Shown: positions 22,853 through 35,146 of the stretch, in pieces
How positions within the stretch are numbered: position 1 is the stretch's first letter
Layout of the letters: each line of letters opens with the position of its first letter
Assembly (NCBI GenBank): GCA_020746875.1
Contig: JAGTJL010000011.1
Coordinates: 1-64,000 of the forward strand
From: Rhexocercosporidium sp. MPI-PUGE-AT-0058
Taxonomy: Eukaryota; Ascomycota; Leotiomycetes; Helotiales
Reading direction: 5' to 3'
DNA: 64,000 nucleotides
Notes under the pieces: model-generated
Database searches by the model: none
The model's input: only the letters and a program-made list of their open reading frames with translations
Told to the model about the DNA's origin: nothing
Translations under genes and position numbers: made by a program

Positions 22853-24149
22853 GCCTACCCCCCTACCCCGCCTACCTCGCGTAATATTAACACTTTTTAT
22901 TTAATATTTAATAAATTTTATTTTATATTAACTTTTATATAAGATTTTATAAAATCAAAATGGTCGGTCGCCTTATCGGGGCCAAAGGCACTGGCTGTCA
23001 AAGGCGTGTAGATTCGACCTAGCCAGCGGTTCCGGTGTGGTCGTGTTGGTTCATGGAGTGGGTATCATCCTTCCTGTTGTGGGAGACATAGGAACCCATT
23101 TGTCCGGAGGATCCAAGATATGGGGACTGGTTTCTGCATCACTTCAGATGTCGAGGCGTACCAGCGCATCACTGCACACTAGACCATGCAGCTCGCGATG
23201 TCCCAAGAAATATCCCCAATGAGCTGTCAGCCCGTGGACTATCGCGAGGCTGAATCTACTTCACTCTTCAGCGAAGGTAGTCAAGAATCGGCGGCCCTTT
23301 GCGACCGCGGACCCGAAGACTTGGAGAGCGTGGGTCTGCATAGCTCATGCACGAAATTCTCAACTGACACCGCATCTCACGTTGTCTGTCTCATCTCAGT
23401 CGGGCATCGATCTTCACCGCCACTCCCGTCCCATATGGGTGGGTGAATCCATGACATATGGCCGGGTGAAGCCGTGAATTGCCGTCTCCTCGTAAAATCC
23501 TACATATTTTTTTTTTTTGTCACCGTAAGTCGAGCTGCAGCACTGAATTCCACACTGTCTGAGGGTGCCACGTTTTGTTTGCATCCTAAGCGAGAAAGTT
23601 AAAAAGTCTTGTGACAGCCTCGCTTGAATCTTTCTTTCTAGATGAGGGTGTGCTGTGTTAAAATGAGTTGAGATTTCGAGAGTACCGACACTGTTCCAAT
23701 GGATCCGAACCCCATGATCTTCTCTATCTCTGGAGTTTATTAGAGATTGTATAGTCTAGGGATTGGACTGCCCTCCCTGCACTTCTCAGTCAGTGGTCAA
23801 TGCACGTATGCATTCAAGCTGATATTCTGTTTTTGGGCTCGTTGGGCCGTCTTGCGCTTCCTACACCGAATGGTGTTTTCAGAATGCCTAACATCTCGAA
23901 GGTAACAAGTAGAGGGACATCATATGATTCATTTTTATTGTCAAGTTGTACTCACACGGCCACAGCAGCACTTCACGCGCAACCGAATGGTTAACAAGGC
24001 TGCCGGCTCCATCACGAATCCTGTTTGCGACCTCCCATTTCTTATCATAACTAAGGCCTTGATACGCGATACCTCATTTTTCAAACCACACAGTTAATGA
24101 ACGATATTATCTATTATTTAACAATCACTCTAGGCAGTCGACTGTGGAA
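22853..24149. other. Intergenic; no supported gene
   Basis: The first 110 bases after the MITE are AT-rich, then composition is normal. Small frames (23037-23222 with LVHGVG, 23186-23446, 23800-23994) overlap, lack domains and lack convincing starts. A T-run lies at about 23506-23518. The end of this stretch is the promoter side of the gene at 24150. Confidence 0.45.
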
Positions 24150-26550
24150 ATGGCGGCAAGAATACCTGAGGGTATTCCTCGTCAACACTGGCACTGCATT
24201 TGGCCTCAGTTGTTTACAGCACGCCGAGAATTTAATGACCGTAGTCGCGAAACCGAAAACCTACCCTTCATCGAGTTTTTGGCAAAACTCTTTGAGGGGG
24301 CTGATGAGGACGACGGTGATGAGGACGAGATAGAGGATGAAGATGATGTTCCAAGTGATGAGGACGAGGACGCTGAATCTTCCGATGAGCAGAGCGATGT
24401 CAGACGTTTTATGATGGGTATGGTGGGAGAAGAAGACAATTTGGGGTCTCGCGATCAAGTTGACCTAGTCGCAAGTTTTTGCGAGAAATCGAAAGCCGCG
24501 ACAAATGAGAGGGAGGAGAGGAAGCCTGTGGCATTACTCGATGAGAGGTGCATGGGTGGTACTATGACCAACAAAAAAGGTTATTATAGGCCATATCCGG
24601 GGCCATTGACGTGTCAAGGGTTGCGCGAAAGATTGAGCAGAAAGGGAAGCCCGACTTCATGCCCTCATCAGTGCCCTAGCTCATAAACTGCACAGCGTTT
24701 TAGAGCCAACTCGGAGACAGACCCCGCCACACACGCACTTGAAGAAGATGAGCAACATGATGCGGCTCGGAGAATAGTGTAAGTTATTGAGTTTGTATCT
24801 TTTAAGTATTTTAAATACGCTAATCTACCTAGCTTTATCACCAATTTAGATCCGTTCGCAATTAAGGCTCTCGTAACAACGGTAGCACTCACACAAGCCC
24901 CAGCTCTGCAGGATTTGTTTTACAAACACTTAACGAGCACAGCATCTATAGGGGTGACTATTAAGGTAAGTAATAGTGGATCAAACGTCAATAGTGTATC
25001 TTCATCGCTAATGCTAACTATAGTCTTCTGGGTTCCAATCTTTTACCCTCGATTTCCACATTCCGTACTATGTATTAAGGGAAAGTAAAAAGTCGTGGAG
25101 TGATACTCGGGAGAAATCCAATGGAGAGCCTCTAAGACAATTCTGGGAGCTACCTTTCTTGTCTATGTCCAGGAATAATAAACTAATATGTACGGATGAG
25201 CGCTACTGTTTATACGAGGCTATGACGTCGGTTGGAGTGACAGGGAATGATCATTGGACATGGGCTGCATATGGCTTTGTCGATACCTATTTTGATTCGA
25301 GGGAGTCTGTGGACGGCTACCACCAAATGAAAGGACGGCGTTGGGGGCGGGCAGATCCTCTTGCAGATGGCCAGATTAACGCCGATGAGCCATTATGGGA
25401 CCCCAGGGAGTATTTCCTTAAGGTGGTCGAGATCCGAACGGGGCTCGCTTTAATGGAATGGAGTCAGATAATAAACAAGATGGAGAGGGAAGTTCAACAG
25501 TACGTATAGTGTGGGGGCTTCGTCAGTGGTATTTACGCACTTTTGTACTAGGGTTGCTAATTGGAATTGGTTTTTGTTTTGTACAAGATTAATGTGTTCG
25601 CGATGGTTCTTGTCCTGCCATCTCGATCCAGATATTTCTGGGACTTGGGTGGTGTTGTTTGCCAACGAATGATTGACTTTTCTTTTTGTGAACAGGTCCA
25701 GAACGAACCTGCTCCTCGCACTGTCGTCCAACGACCCGAAAGCCAAACAGGAAGTAACGAATTTCATTAGGTGGAATCTCTATATGACAAACTTCTTGCG
25801 GCTATTAGGAATGAAACTTTCCGATACTGTTGTAGCATGGGAATCATTTAGAGAAAACGGAATCTATTACTTTGATGATTATTCGGTTATCCCTGTTGAA
25901 ACGGCCTTCGGAAAGTTGAAGGCCTATCTTCAAAAGTTGCGAGAGTTGGAAAAGGAACTGCGCGAGGACAACCCGGATGGTGTAAGTCAACTTTTTATTT
26001 TAAAACCGGAGTCGGGCTATATTTAATAATTTGAGGGGTGTGTGGAGGCTGACTACTGTAATATAGCTCAATGTCCATCTCGGTCTTGAAAGCATTGATG
26101 CCACGAACAGCCAGCAGAAAACTGCCAGGCAGCTCGAGATTCTCACTGTTATCACTATCGTAAGCTCACCCGGAAAGTATGGTATTTGGATACCAGATCT
26201 GATGCACCATTTAGATATTCTTCCCTCTGGCTCTTGCCGCGAACCTATTCAGCACCACAGGAGTTCTACCTTTTACCCCGAACCTCGCAACATTCATATT
26301 TGTGTTCCTTAGTCTGGGAATCCTTATTTTGGCAACACTCGTGGTCCTTTCCAACTGGCGTTCGTGGTTGCATCAAATGATCGAATATAACCAAAAGGCA
26401 ATCGCTTACTACTACAATGAGCGTTTTGACGGAAAAGACGCTTCCATCATCCCGCCAAAAGTTTTGAAGCGGGCAATGTTTTCTAGGAGGTCTAGGAAGG
26501 CCGCCCCCCCTGAAGAATTGGACCTCGAAAAGGGAGTAAAGAAGGACTAG
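24150..26550 (+). pseudogene. Fungal CorA-like membrane-anchored protein, frameshifted
   Basis: Exons are about 24150-24778, 24833-24965, 25024-25503, 25696-25981, 26067-26159 and 26215-26550. Four introns have clean signals (24779-24832 GTAAGT; 24966-25023 GTAAGT with CTAAC; 25982-26066 GTAAGT with CTGAC; 26160-26214 GTAAGC). The N-terminal third carries an acidic Asp/Glu tract, the middle matches from memory a common uncharacterised fungal family (FVDTYFDSRES, EYFLKVVEIRTG), and the C-terminus has a charged helix and two membrane segments (TVITI joined to FFPLALAANLF, then LGILILATLVVL) as in CorA-like Mg2+ transporter folds. Reading the family sequence requires three one-base frame changes in exon 1 (near 24604, 24656 and 24698) and probably one more near 25697-25768. 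It is therefore a recent pseudogene, or the assembly has small deletions. The start at 24150 is the first ATG of the frame; a transport function is not proven. Confidence 0.65.
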
Positions 26551-27041
26551 ACGGGGTGAACTTGGACAGATTTTGGATCTTACTACTTGCTCGATGTATG
26601 CTCTAGAAGGCAATCAATTTGTCGTCTTACTCTAGTTAGTGTACCATTCTAGGTTTTCAAACGCTTGATAGTCTTTCTTGGCACTGTTAAGAGCCTTTGG
26701 TAATGAAGGAAGTTCAAATGGGTAGATTGCTCGTAGCCACGTAGGGACTAGCTAGGGCAGAGCTAGTGCAAATTGGAAGTTGTGTTCCCGAACGCGCACC
26801 CATAAGGTATTCCATGATACTATATCCAAACCAATGATATGGTCGCTCAAGGTCGATGCCCAATAACCCAACCAGCCTCATATGCAGCATTATGCCAGCG
26901 CACCAGATGTCATCGCATGACCCAACTTAACGACCAACCTTTTCGCCTTCGCAGGCAGAAAACAGAAACCACAGTCCAAAAACATTCCTATTTCTCGGCC
27001 ATTTTCAAAGTGAAAGCCTTGCTCTACCTAGCAGTACTCTC
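26551..27041. other. Intergenic, upstream region of the ArgRS copy
   Basis: 491 bp of normal composition between the CorA-like gene and the ArgRS start. A 97-codon frame at 26839-27132 overlaps the ArgRS start in another frame and is not supported. Confidence 0.5.
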
Positions 27042-28160
27042 ATGGCGACTGCCTCGCTTCCCGGCCTCCAAGCCTTCGTCGCAGATATCGGGCTCCAGCC
27101 TATTCCCGTTTTTGCCGAGGCGGATGTTCTGAATAGGCCGATTGATATTTATTACTTATATCTCGCAGAGCGCTTGCTGGCGCTTGTTGAATGTGATCCG
27201 TATCTCGTCTACAACTCTATTTAACTTTTAAAGACGATTGAAGAGGGAGACTTGGATATCGTCTTGCCTAAGCTGAAGTTGGATGGAGTCAAGCCTAAAG
27301 AGCTCGTAGGTGAGCTTCTGAAAAAGGTCAGTCAGTCCGTTTTCGCAAATTCTTTTGTTTTTGTTTTTGCCCGAGTCAATTAATACGGCCACGTAGAATC
27401 TAACGCAAAGCTCTGCCAGTTTCTAACTGACGCCCTCTTCACGGCTCCCTTCAAAGATGGCATCTACATCCGATTTTGCCTCTCCACCAAAACCCTCTTA
27501 TAACTTTTACTCCCTTATATCAACGACCACAAACTTACTTATGGCAATTTTACATCCCTTGACTTACAAGCCCAACCGAACTCTGTATTCTAAAAGCTTG
27601 TCGTCGAGTTCTTATCTCCGAATGCTGCGAGAGAGTTCACGGCAGCTCACTTGCGAGGCATTATTATTAGCGCTTTTATAGTGAATATCTATGAAGCAGT
27701 GGGTTCTTCCGTGCTCTGGGTTAATTATTTAGGTGACTAAGGTAAGAATCTTAGCCTACTCGGGGTAGGCTGGCAGAAGTATGGCTCGGAAAAAGCTTTT
27801 AATAAATTAGGATACTTATTTAGATATATACACGAGCTATATATCAAGATAGAGGAAGAGCTGCAGCCCGAGCAGGAGGCGAGAAAGCAGGCTCGTACCG
27901 ATAGAGAGGATATATCGGTTCTTAAAAGCCAAGGCTTATTCGTAGAATAGGACGCGACCTTTAAGCGGACGGGAGACGGCGAGGTCGAAGAAATTACTTT
28001 TTAAAAGAAGCTCCGAGATATTAGTATTAAATATTATACCGAGACGTATACACGGCTAAATATTAAGTTCGACGAATATTTAGGCGAGTCTCAAGTTAGC
28101 TTCAACTCGGAAGTAGTTACTAACGTCGATCACCCTTATTCCGCCCGCCTTTTACACTAA
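27042..28160 (+). pseudogene. Arginyl-tRNA synthetase, truncated and RIP-damaged copy
   Basis: Starts at the ATG at 27042 (MATASLPGLQAFVADIGL). The frame continues across one intron (27327-27410, donor GTCAGT, branch CTAAC) and reads as the N-terminal half of fungal cytosolic ArgRS: the N-terminal tRNA-binding region, the class I HIGH-like site (AAHLRGIIISAFIVNIYEA), and LLGVGWQKYGSEKAF just after. At least six stops interrupt it, for example TAA after VYNSI at about 27222 (from CAA) and TAA in NYLGD.GKN (from TGG). Homology stops near GESQVS at about 28100, so the rest of the catalytic domain, the KMSK loop and the anticodon-binding domain are missing. An organism needs a working ArgRS, so an intact copy should exist elsewhere; this looks like a duplicated piece then hit by RIP. 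Confidence 0.85.
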
Positions 28161-29042
28161 AAATCGCGATTTTAAGGTATTAATATCTTTATAACTAATT
28201 ATTAAAAAACTATTATTTTTTTCTATTTGCACTTACTCGTCGGCGAATACCTAAATTAATGAAAATTTAAGGCCGACTTGATTAATAAGTCAGGACCAGC
28301 AACTCCGATATTATTTTTTAGGTATATATCTTTAAATATAACTACAAATACTACTCTATTGAACTTGATTTTTTTCTTAAAATACGCGCGTTATTTCGCT
28401 TTAAAATTATTATAATTATTAAATAAAGCTAAGGCTTGAATTGCTGGTGTTGTATTAAAGTGAAAGTAAGAATTAAGTATTAGTTTCGCAGAGTCTTGGC
28501 GCCAATATTACTAAGCGAATATTGCCAAGGTGCCCACTTTCCTAAACAGCGCGTGGAAACGCGTCTTTTATATTACTCTTACCGCTCCCCCTGCCTTTGA
28601 ATCATATCCAGTCTATGAAATACGCCTATTATAGCAAAGGTTACGCTTAGAATTGCTAAAGAGATATCAAAAAAGGCAGGAAAACAATGTTTCTTAATAC
28701 AAAAGTAGCTCGCTTGCAGAAAACACTAAAATACAAGACTCAGGCGTATGAAGACCACCGGGAAACTAAGATTCAAGCTACTTTAAAAGGATACTGCGAT
28801 CCGGATAATATAGATATCACTAATTTACGTATTAGCGCAGGCGTATTTAGCCTGAAATATTTTATTTTAAACGACCGGAATAACGCCCGGGATTCTAATT
28901 TAGCTGGAAATGAAAGCTATAATCGTCGTCTTAATAAGGCTTAAGAAGCTTCTTTAATTTAGTATATCGACTACGATATCGATAGAGGTTTTCTTATAAA
29001 ATATAATATAATTATTGCCGGTGCAACTAAAATATTAAAAGT
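28161..29042. other. AT-rich spacer with short unrecognised frame
   Basis: AT-rich to 28450, then mixed. A plus-strand frame at 28687-28944 (85 codons, MFLNTKVARLQKTLKYKTQA at its start) has no recognisable domain. Its coherent, moderately GC-containing codons may mark a decayed gene or element piece, but support is weak. Confidence 0.3.
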
Positions 29043-29268
29043 ATTATGAAGGCTATGATAATTAAAGAACAAATCACGGCGCCAGGCACTAGGCAAGGAG
29101 CTTAGTAACTTTAAGGGGTTAAGATTTAAAGTAGAAAAGTGTTTAAATCTTTTAATTTTATATAAGGGAAAGGCCTTTTATACGAACCTTTAAAGGTTAT
29201 ATGCCTAGTTCCTTAAATAACGCCTTAGGCGTCATTTCCTGGCTAGAATCGCCACTTTCCAGTGTCTT
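29043..29268 (+). repeat. Third copy of the D-type LTR (probable solo LTR)
   Basis: Starts TGAAGGCTATGATAATTAAAG and ends AGAATCGCCACTTT, matching the 217-bp LTRs at 30369-30585 and 61061-61277 along its length. It is the least RIP-changed of the three (CACGGCGCCAGGCACTAGGC and TTCCTGGCTAGAATCG are retained). There is no second LTR partner or internal D sequence beside it, and no clear target duplication. It is most simply a solo LTR or an end left by deletion. Confidence 0.7.
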
Positions 29269-29894
29269 CTCAAAAAGAGGAAAAACGGCTGGGAAAGCAC
29301 TGGGTTATGCGCTAGATTTAAAGAATAAACTAATTAAATATAAGGTTCAAATAATAAGGAATTATTCGAAACGTTTAAGGTATATTAATTATAATTCAGA
29401 CTGATCTTTAGCCTTTTAAATCCTTTTTACTCTTCTTTAAAGTAAATAAATAAAGATCTTAATACGTGATTTATACTAAGCTTATAAATCTTCCGTAAAA
29501 CTCCCGACCTTTTTTATATTAAATTTTACTCTTAATATTACCTTCTTTTTTAAAATCTTATTTATAAAGTACGAGGTAATGCAATAATAATATAATATAG
29601 CGGACGTAAATTGAAATATATACGGATTGAAATCGGACTTGACTTTTTAAATAATAATAATTTACTCGTAAAGTAAATAATAATATTACGGACTTAAATC
29701 GAAATGTAAACGGGTTTAGAGTAGTAGTGGCTCGCGTAATTAAGCGGTATAGCGAGTTCTGCCGTAAGTTATTTATATTTTAGCTTTTAAATAATAATAT
29801 TATTTTTTTTCCGATTTAGCTTTCTTATTCTTTTGTCTCACTTTTATTATATTATATTATATTATATTATATTATATTATATTATATTATATAT
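29269..29894. other. AT-rich spacer with short repeats and (ATTAT)n microsatellite
   Basis: No gene is supported; a frame over 29201-29404 runs out of the LTR copy. Two related units, GCGGACGTAAATTGAAAT (about 29599) and ACGGACTTAAATCGAAAT (about 29691), form an imperfect direct repeat. About ten copies of ATTAT run from 29845 to the start of Gypsy B at 29895. Confidence 0.55.
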
Positions 29895-30368
29895 TGTGGT
29901 GTGGTTGACCTCAGAAGTTTATTTGTTACGTAATCGAGCTGCATCTTACTGTATTTAAAATAGCTTTTAAGGTAATATTCTTTAAAAAATAATAACGATT
30001 TTTATTATTATAACTTTTCCTTTTTATTTAAATTATATTTCTTTGTTTTCTTAATAAATTATATACTTTAAATATATAATATCTTTAGTACTTATTAAAT
30101 AAGTATTTCTTACGTTTACTTTCTAATACTTATTTTATTACTTTTTTATTATATACTTAATGTTTTCTCTTTTATATATTTTAGTGACTAATGTAAAAAG
30201 TAAATAAAAAGGCTAAAATAAGGTACCTAGAAAAGCTTAAAGGCCTTTTATATTAATTATAAAGACCGAAACTAATAAATGCTCGAACTAATGTAACTTA
30301 TTTACTTAAAGATCTCTTAGCCTTTAAAGTAGAATTAAATACGGCACTTTAATAGTCTTTTATAATAT
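29895..30368 (+). mobile_element. Gypsy copy B, 5' part (LTR and leader), heavily RIPped
   Basis: 282-bp LTR (29895-30176), starting TGTGGTGTGGTTGACC and aligning base for base with the 282-bp LTRs of Gypsy A but with most C turned to T and G to A. The leader follows (30177-30368), matching A's 43421-43613. The match breaks at exactly 30368, where element D begins, and resumes at 61278. B is thus an older insertion of the same family as A. The left target duplication cannot be judged because B abuts a microsatellite. Confidence 0.85.
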
Positions 30369-30585
30369 TGTAAAGGCTATAACAAATAAAGAACGTAGCA
30401 CGGCGCAAGGCACTAGGTAAGGAGCTTAATAATTTTAAAGAGTTAAGATTTAAGGTAAAAAAGTATTTAATTCTTTTAATTTTATATAAGGGAAAGGCCT
30501 TTAATATAAACCTTTAAAAGTTGTATATTTAGTTTTTTAAATAACGCCTTAGGTATTATTTCTTAATTAAAATCGCCACTTTATA
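30369..30585 (-). repeat. 3' LTR of element D
   Basis: 217 bp, starts TGTAAAGGCTATAAC and ends GCCACTTTATA on the plus strand. It pairs with 61061-61277. The first TG is intact here but TA in the other copy. Confidence 0.85.
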
Positions 30586-33500
30586 TCCGTCCTTAATTAT
30601 AATAAGTAGTCGCCTTTAATTACTTTCGCTTATTTATGGCTCGACTTGTCAAAGGAAAAAAGAAAAGAAAAAAAAAGGATATTTTTTTAAAATAAAAAAA
30701 AAAAATAACGTTAGATATTTTTATTTTAATATCCTTTTTAATTTATATTAAAATAAATAAAAAAAAGAGGTTTAACTAATTAATAATATATATCGACTTA
30801 TAATCCGGGCTTAAGAGTGCTTCTTGCCCTTCTTTATAACTCGGGCTGAAGTTACTCCGGTATTACGCTTGTTTTTCGCCTTAAAAGTAAGAGACTTATT
30901 TTTATTTAAGTCTTCTTTTAAAGTAAATAAAACGTAACTAACCTTTTTTAATCTACTTCTTTATAATCTACCGTTATTACCGTAAAAGACATCTTCCGGT
31001 AGCTAAAGCTTAATAATAAGAATAAGTAGTCTTTAAGGAGGTATTATTAGTCTTTTAAATCTTAAATTACTAACCTTAAGACTGAGCTTAATTTTTAATT
31101 TATTAAGAAGGCTTAAAGGTTTATTAGTTAGTGCTTCACAAGTCGCGACAGCATTCTTTATTATTAATCGATTCATAAGCTTATCGTTCTTTACTCTTCG
31201 AGCCTCTCTTTAAGTCTTATTTTTTAAGTCGATTTTATTAAAGCTTATAACCTTTAAACTTAATTCTATAACTTCCTTTATTATAATTGGTTTTTTAAGA
31301 GTAACGTGCTAAACCTTAAAAGCCGCAACTTCTAAGCCAGGATTAAAGGTTATAATTACGGTTTCTTACTTATTCTTATTTACAAGACTAAGGGTTTGCT
31401 TTAAATTTACTTAAAGACCTACGTTAAGCGTTAATATAAATGCTCTTTTATTTACGGCGACTTATAGTCTAAGATTAAAAGTTAAATTAATTATAACTTT
31501 ACTTTTTAAGTCTTAGTTTACAATATCTTTTGACTTTAATTATTTTAAGAGTTTCTTTATTTTAACGTTATAGCTTGTCTTACTTAACTCTTTTAAGATT
31601 ATAAAATTGACGATATTATTAGCCTTAATAAGTTTAGTCTTTTTAGTTTAAAGTGCTTAAGACTTTTTTTTATATAATTACTCTTCTTACTCTCGAACCT
31701 GAATTTAGGCTTTATATATAATAATATATTAAAAGGACTTATACTTTTAAAGATATACAGATAATTCTTTTTCTTTAAAACTAAAAAAGTAGCGGGCTTT
31801 TTTAATAATAAAGGAATTAGTTTAAAGTAGTCGTTTTATAAGGCATTAAATAACGGGCCTAGTTTTATTATAAAAACTATAGCCGAGAATAATACGTAAG
31901 TCTTTAATTTTACTTCTTATCGAAGGACTAAGGAATGCTATAATCAGAGGATAAATAATATAAGTTTATTTATTAAGACCTTATTTTTTAAATTATATTT
32001 ATTTATAACTACAGTATAGTTATTAAAGAATATAATAAAGCTTATAACGTTCTTTTGTTTTGTTTTAATAACTAGGCGTAAGATAAACCCTTATTTTATT
32101 AAAAGCGAAAATAAAAATATATTGTTTTTAAGCGATTTAAATAAAGAGTCCTTAGTTTAAGCGTATTAGGCGTATTTCGAAATCGCGCCTTTCTTTCTTA
32201 AGTTAATAATATAAAAACGCTTATTTGACTTTTTATTAATAATAATATTAATATATAAATAAAAAGTAAAATAACCGGAAATATATTTAATAAGTACTTA
32301 GTTAACCGAAATAAAATAGTAATCAAGAATTCGTAAAGCTATTAGCGTAACTCTTAATCCGGGATTACGAGTGGATTTAGCTTTTTAGTCGTCTTTAATA
32401 TTAGCTTTTATAAAGTTAATTACGTTATAGGCTTCGATTCCAGAATAAATTAAAACTTTAAAATAAATAATAAGTTTAAGATTATTATTCTTTTAACTTA
32501 TTAAAATAATAAAATATAATCCATAGTCTTAATAAAGATATTATTAAGAAATATTATAAATTATATTATATATAAAGGCAGTTAGTAAATTAGTCTTATT
32601 TATATCCTAATAATAAAATTAATATATTTTAAACTTTAATTTAAAAAAGTTAATAAGTTTAGCTTTTTTAAAACCAGAAGAAAAGACATATTTAATATTA
32701 AGCGGGAAGTCTAAGACGGAGTAATTAGACTTTTTGAATATATTAAGAGCCTTTAATATTAAGTATTACTCTCGAAAGTCTTTAATTTATTTTAAATTTA
32801 AAGCTAAGATTAAAGTAAAAAGTTTTTAAGTTTCTTTTATAATTTTTAAGTTATTAAATATTTTTTTAGACTTTTATAACTTTTAATTCCTTTTATAATA
32901 TATTATAATAATTTATAAAGTATTAAATATAAAACGCGTATATTATTTCTCTTTCCTTTTCTTTTTATATGTCGATTCGTTTTATAATAAAATACTTTGC
33001 GAATCGTAAGTAAACCGCCAGTAGTAAATTCATCTCAAACGGGTCTTTGAATTCTAAAATAACTTTAATTAGTTTTAGGATTTTATAATAATAGCTTTTA
33101 ATATTTAATTTAATATTAAATATATTATATTTTTTTTTAAGAAAACCTTAACGGCGACCTTTAATTTGGGATTATAAGTTCCTTTAATAGTATCTTTAAC
33201 TGGCTTTATAATATTTATAATGTAAATAAGGTTAAATTCGGCTTTAAAAAGCGCACGAAATTTTAAAATATAACGTTAAATACGGTCTATTGCCGCAGTT
33301 AATAAATCCTCATTTATTAACTTAACTCTTATTTTAAAGGCATCCTTTTAAAGTCGACTTTATTTAGCGTTTATATATTTAATAATAAAGTCTTATAATT
33401 CCTTAGGAAAATTAAGGATTATATAAATAAGCTAATTATTTAATTGTTTTAGAGGGAGTTTAATTAATAAATTATAATTAATAATATTAAGCAGGGCTAG

Positions 33501-35146
33501 GTCGGGGAGTTAGTTTATAAAGAAACCGGAGTTAGCTTTTTTATAACTTTTTTCGAGGATTTAATTAATATAAAGATTCGAGTTTCTTTTTATTGACTAA
33601 ACTTTAATATAGAATTTGGCACGAGATCCTTTAAAAGATCTCGAATTATAAGCTCTTCGACTTTTAAGTTAAGATTATCGGTTAAAGGGACTTCGATCGG
33701 TTTATAAGGCTCGGAAAGATTAATTAAAAGTTTAAAAAAAGGAGTTAAAAAAACTATAAAAGGCGGGGCTAAGTTTATGACTTTATTAACTTTTAATCTA
33801 AAATTAAGAGTTGCGGTTAATTATTCGACTACTTTAAGAGCTTTAATTTTTAATTTAGGATTTAAGGTTAAAGACGTTAAATTAATTACTTAAGAGGCGG
33901 CGACTTTTAATTTAAGATTAAGAGTTATAATTAATTGCTTTACTTTTTTAAAAATAACTTTTTATTTAATAATTATAAAAATATATGTCTCGCTTTTATT
34001 TAAAAAGTCTTTTAATAATATAGTTTTATTTTTATTTATAAAAATAAAGAGTTTATAACGGAAAACTTTAAATTTAATTTTAACGAGGGCTTTATTTAAT
34101 AAAAGAGTTTAGATTTTCTTAAAGAAGTCTGCGTTATTCTTTTGCGTTATTTAATATTAATTAATAATATTAGGCGAAAGCCTAGTGCTCTTCCGACTTC
34201 TTAGCGCGCCTCCTCCTTCGATTCGCTTTAACTAGACTTTATTAAAGATAAATTTATTTAAAGCGTTAATTATTAAAGGAAACGGCTTGACTTTCTTTAT
34301 TAACGTAATAAGCTGCTCTTAGGCTTTATTTTTATTTATTACTTTTATATAATATTTTCGAAACATTTTTACTTAATTAAAGATAAGTAAACGATTAAGC
34401 TTTTTTTTACTTTTAAATCGCTTGTTTTTTTTATTTATTATATTTTAAATTCAATCGTAGAGGTTTTTATTACTCCGGTTATATTTCTTTTTATTAAACC
34501 CTTTCTTTTTTATTAAGTGCTTAATAATTATATTATATTAATTAACGAAATTATTATTCTTTACTTTTAAAGTCTATTTAATACTTTTATTTTTTATATT
34601 TATTAAAAATCGTTTTTCGTTCGGCCTAAAGGTATTAAAGACCTTTTTAATTTCGGTAATTAAAGTTAACGTTTTTTTTTAAAAGAAATAAAAAGCATAA
34701 GTCTTAATTTAAGATTACGAGTTTGCTTTATAATAACCTTAGATTTAAACTTTATTAGCCTAATTAGTTTCTTAAAGCTTTTAGCGCTTAAACTTCTAAT
34801 TAAATTAAACTCGAATAAGGGTTTAATAACTTTTTAAACTTTATTATTTAATATATTTCTTATTATAACCGTTAGGCTAATAGCGACACGCTTTATAATT
34901 AATAAGCTAAGATTATAAATTGCCTTTGGCCGGCTTTTTATTTAATTTAGTTTAAATAATATTTTTATAAATAATTTTGACTTTTAATCCGAGATTATAA
35001 GTTAAATTCGGCTAGATTTCCTAACTTAAGGTGACTTTCGAGGTTTTTTATAAGGACGTGGCTTAAATTAAGGATTCTTGAAATTTAATATAATTAATAT
35101 AAGAAATTAAAAGTAAAATATAAAAAGAGCTAGTTTAAGTACTCTT
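30586..35146 (-). pseudogene. Element D post-pol coding region with repeated LNPGLKV-like peptides
   Basis: The minus strand stays open far beyond chance for this AT-rich DNA. One frame from about 34000 to 32960 has roughly one stop per 30 codons, and another from about 34905 to 34690 has one stop in about 75. The protein is rich in Leu, Lys, Ile and Val and repeats a motif close to T-L-N-P-G-L-K-V. Examples are ITFNPGLEV (31350-31330), TRNPGLRV (32370-32350), TYNPKLKV (33180-33150), TLNPKLKI and TLNFRLKV (33870-33790), and TYNLGLKV (about 34990). At least ten copies lie in 31.3-35.0 kb. Frame joins between segments are not resolved. There is no match to envelope, gag or any enzyme I know. 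It lies after integrase, where most Gypsy elements have nothing or only a chromodomain. Function is unknown. Confidence 0.5.

Noticed and set aside
23037..23446. Frames with LVHGVG resembling the start of an alpha/beta hydrolase
   Set aside because: The match is six residues; no catalytic triad, no continuing frame and no start codon of the ATG type.
24206..24458. Minus-strand Ser-rich frames
   Set aside because: Antisense shadow of the acidic Asp/Glu tract in exon 1 of the CorA-like gene.
29845..29894. CRISPR-like or satellite array
   Set aside because: A simple ATTAT microsatellite with no spacers.
31330..34990. Plus-strand reading of the repeated motif (NPGLRV-like)
   Set aside because: The DNA core is nearly palindromic, so both strands give similar peptides. 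The minus strand has far fewer stops between copies and agrees with the direction of D's integrase.
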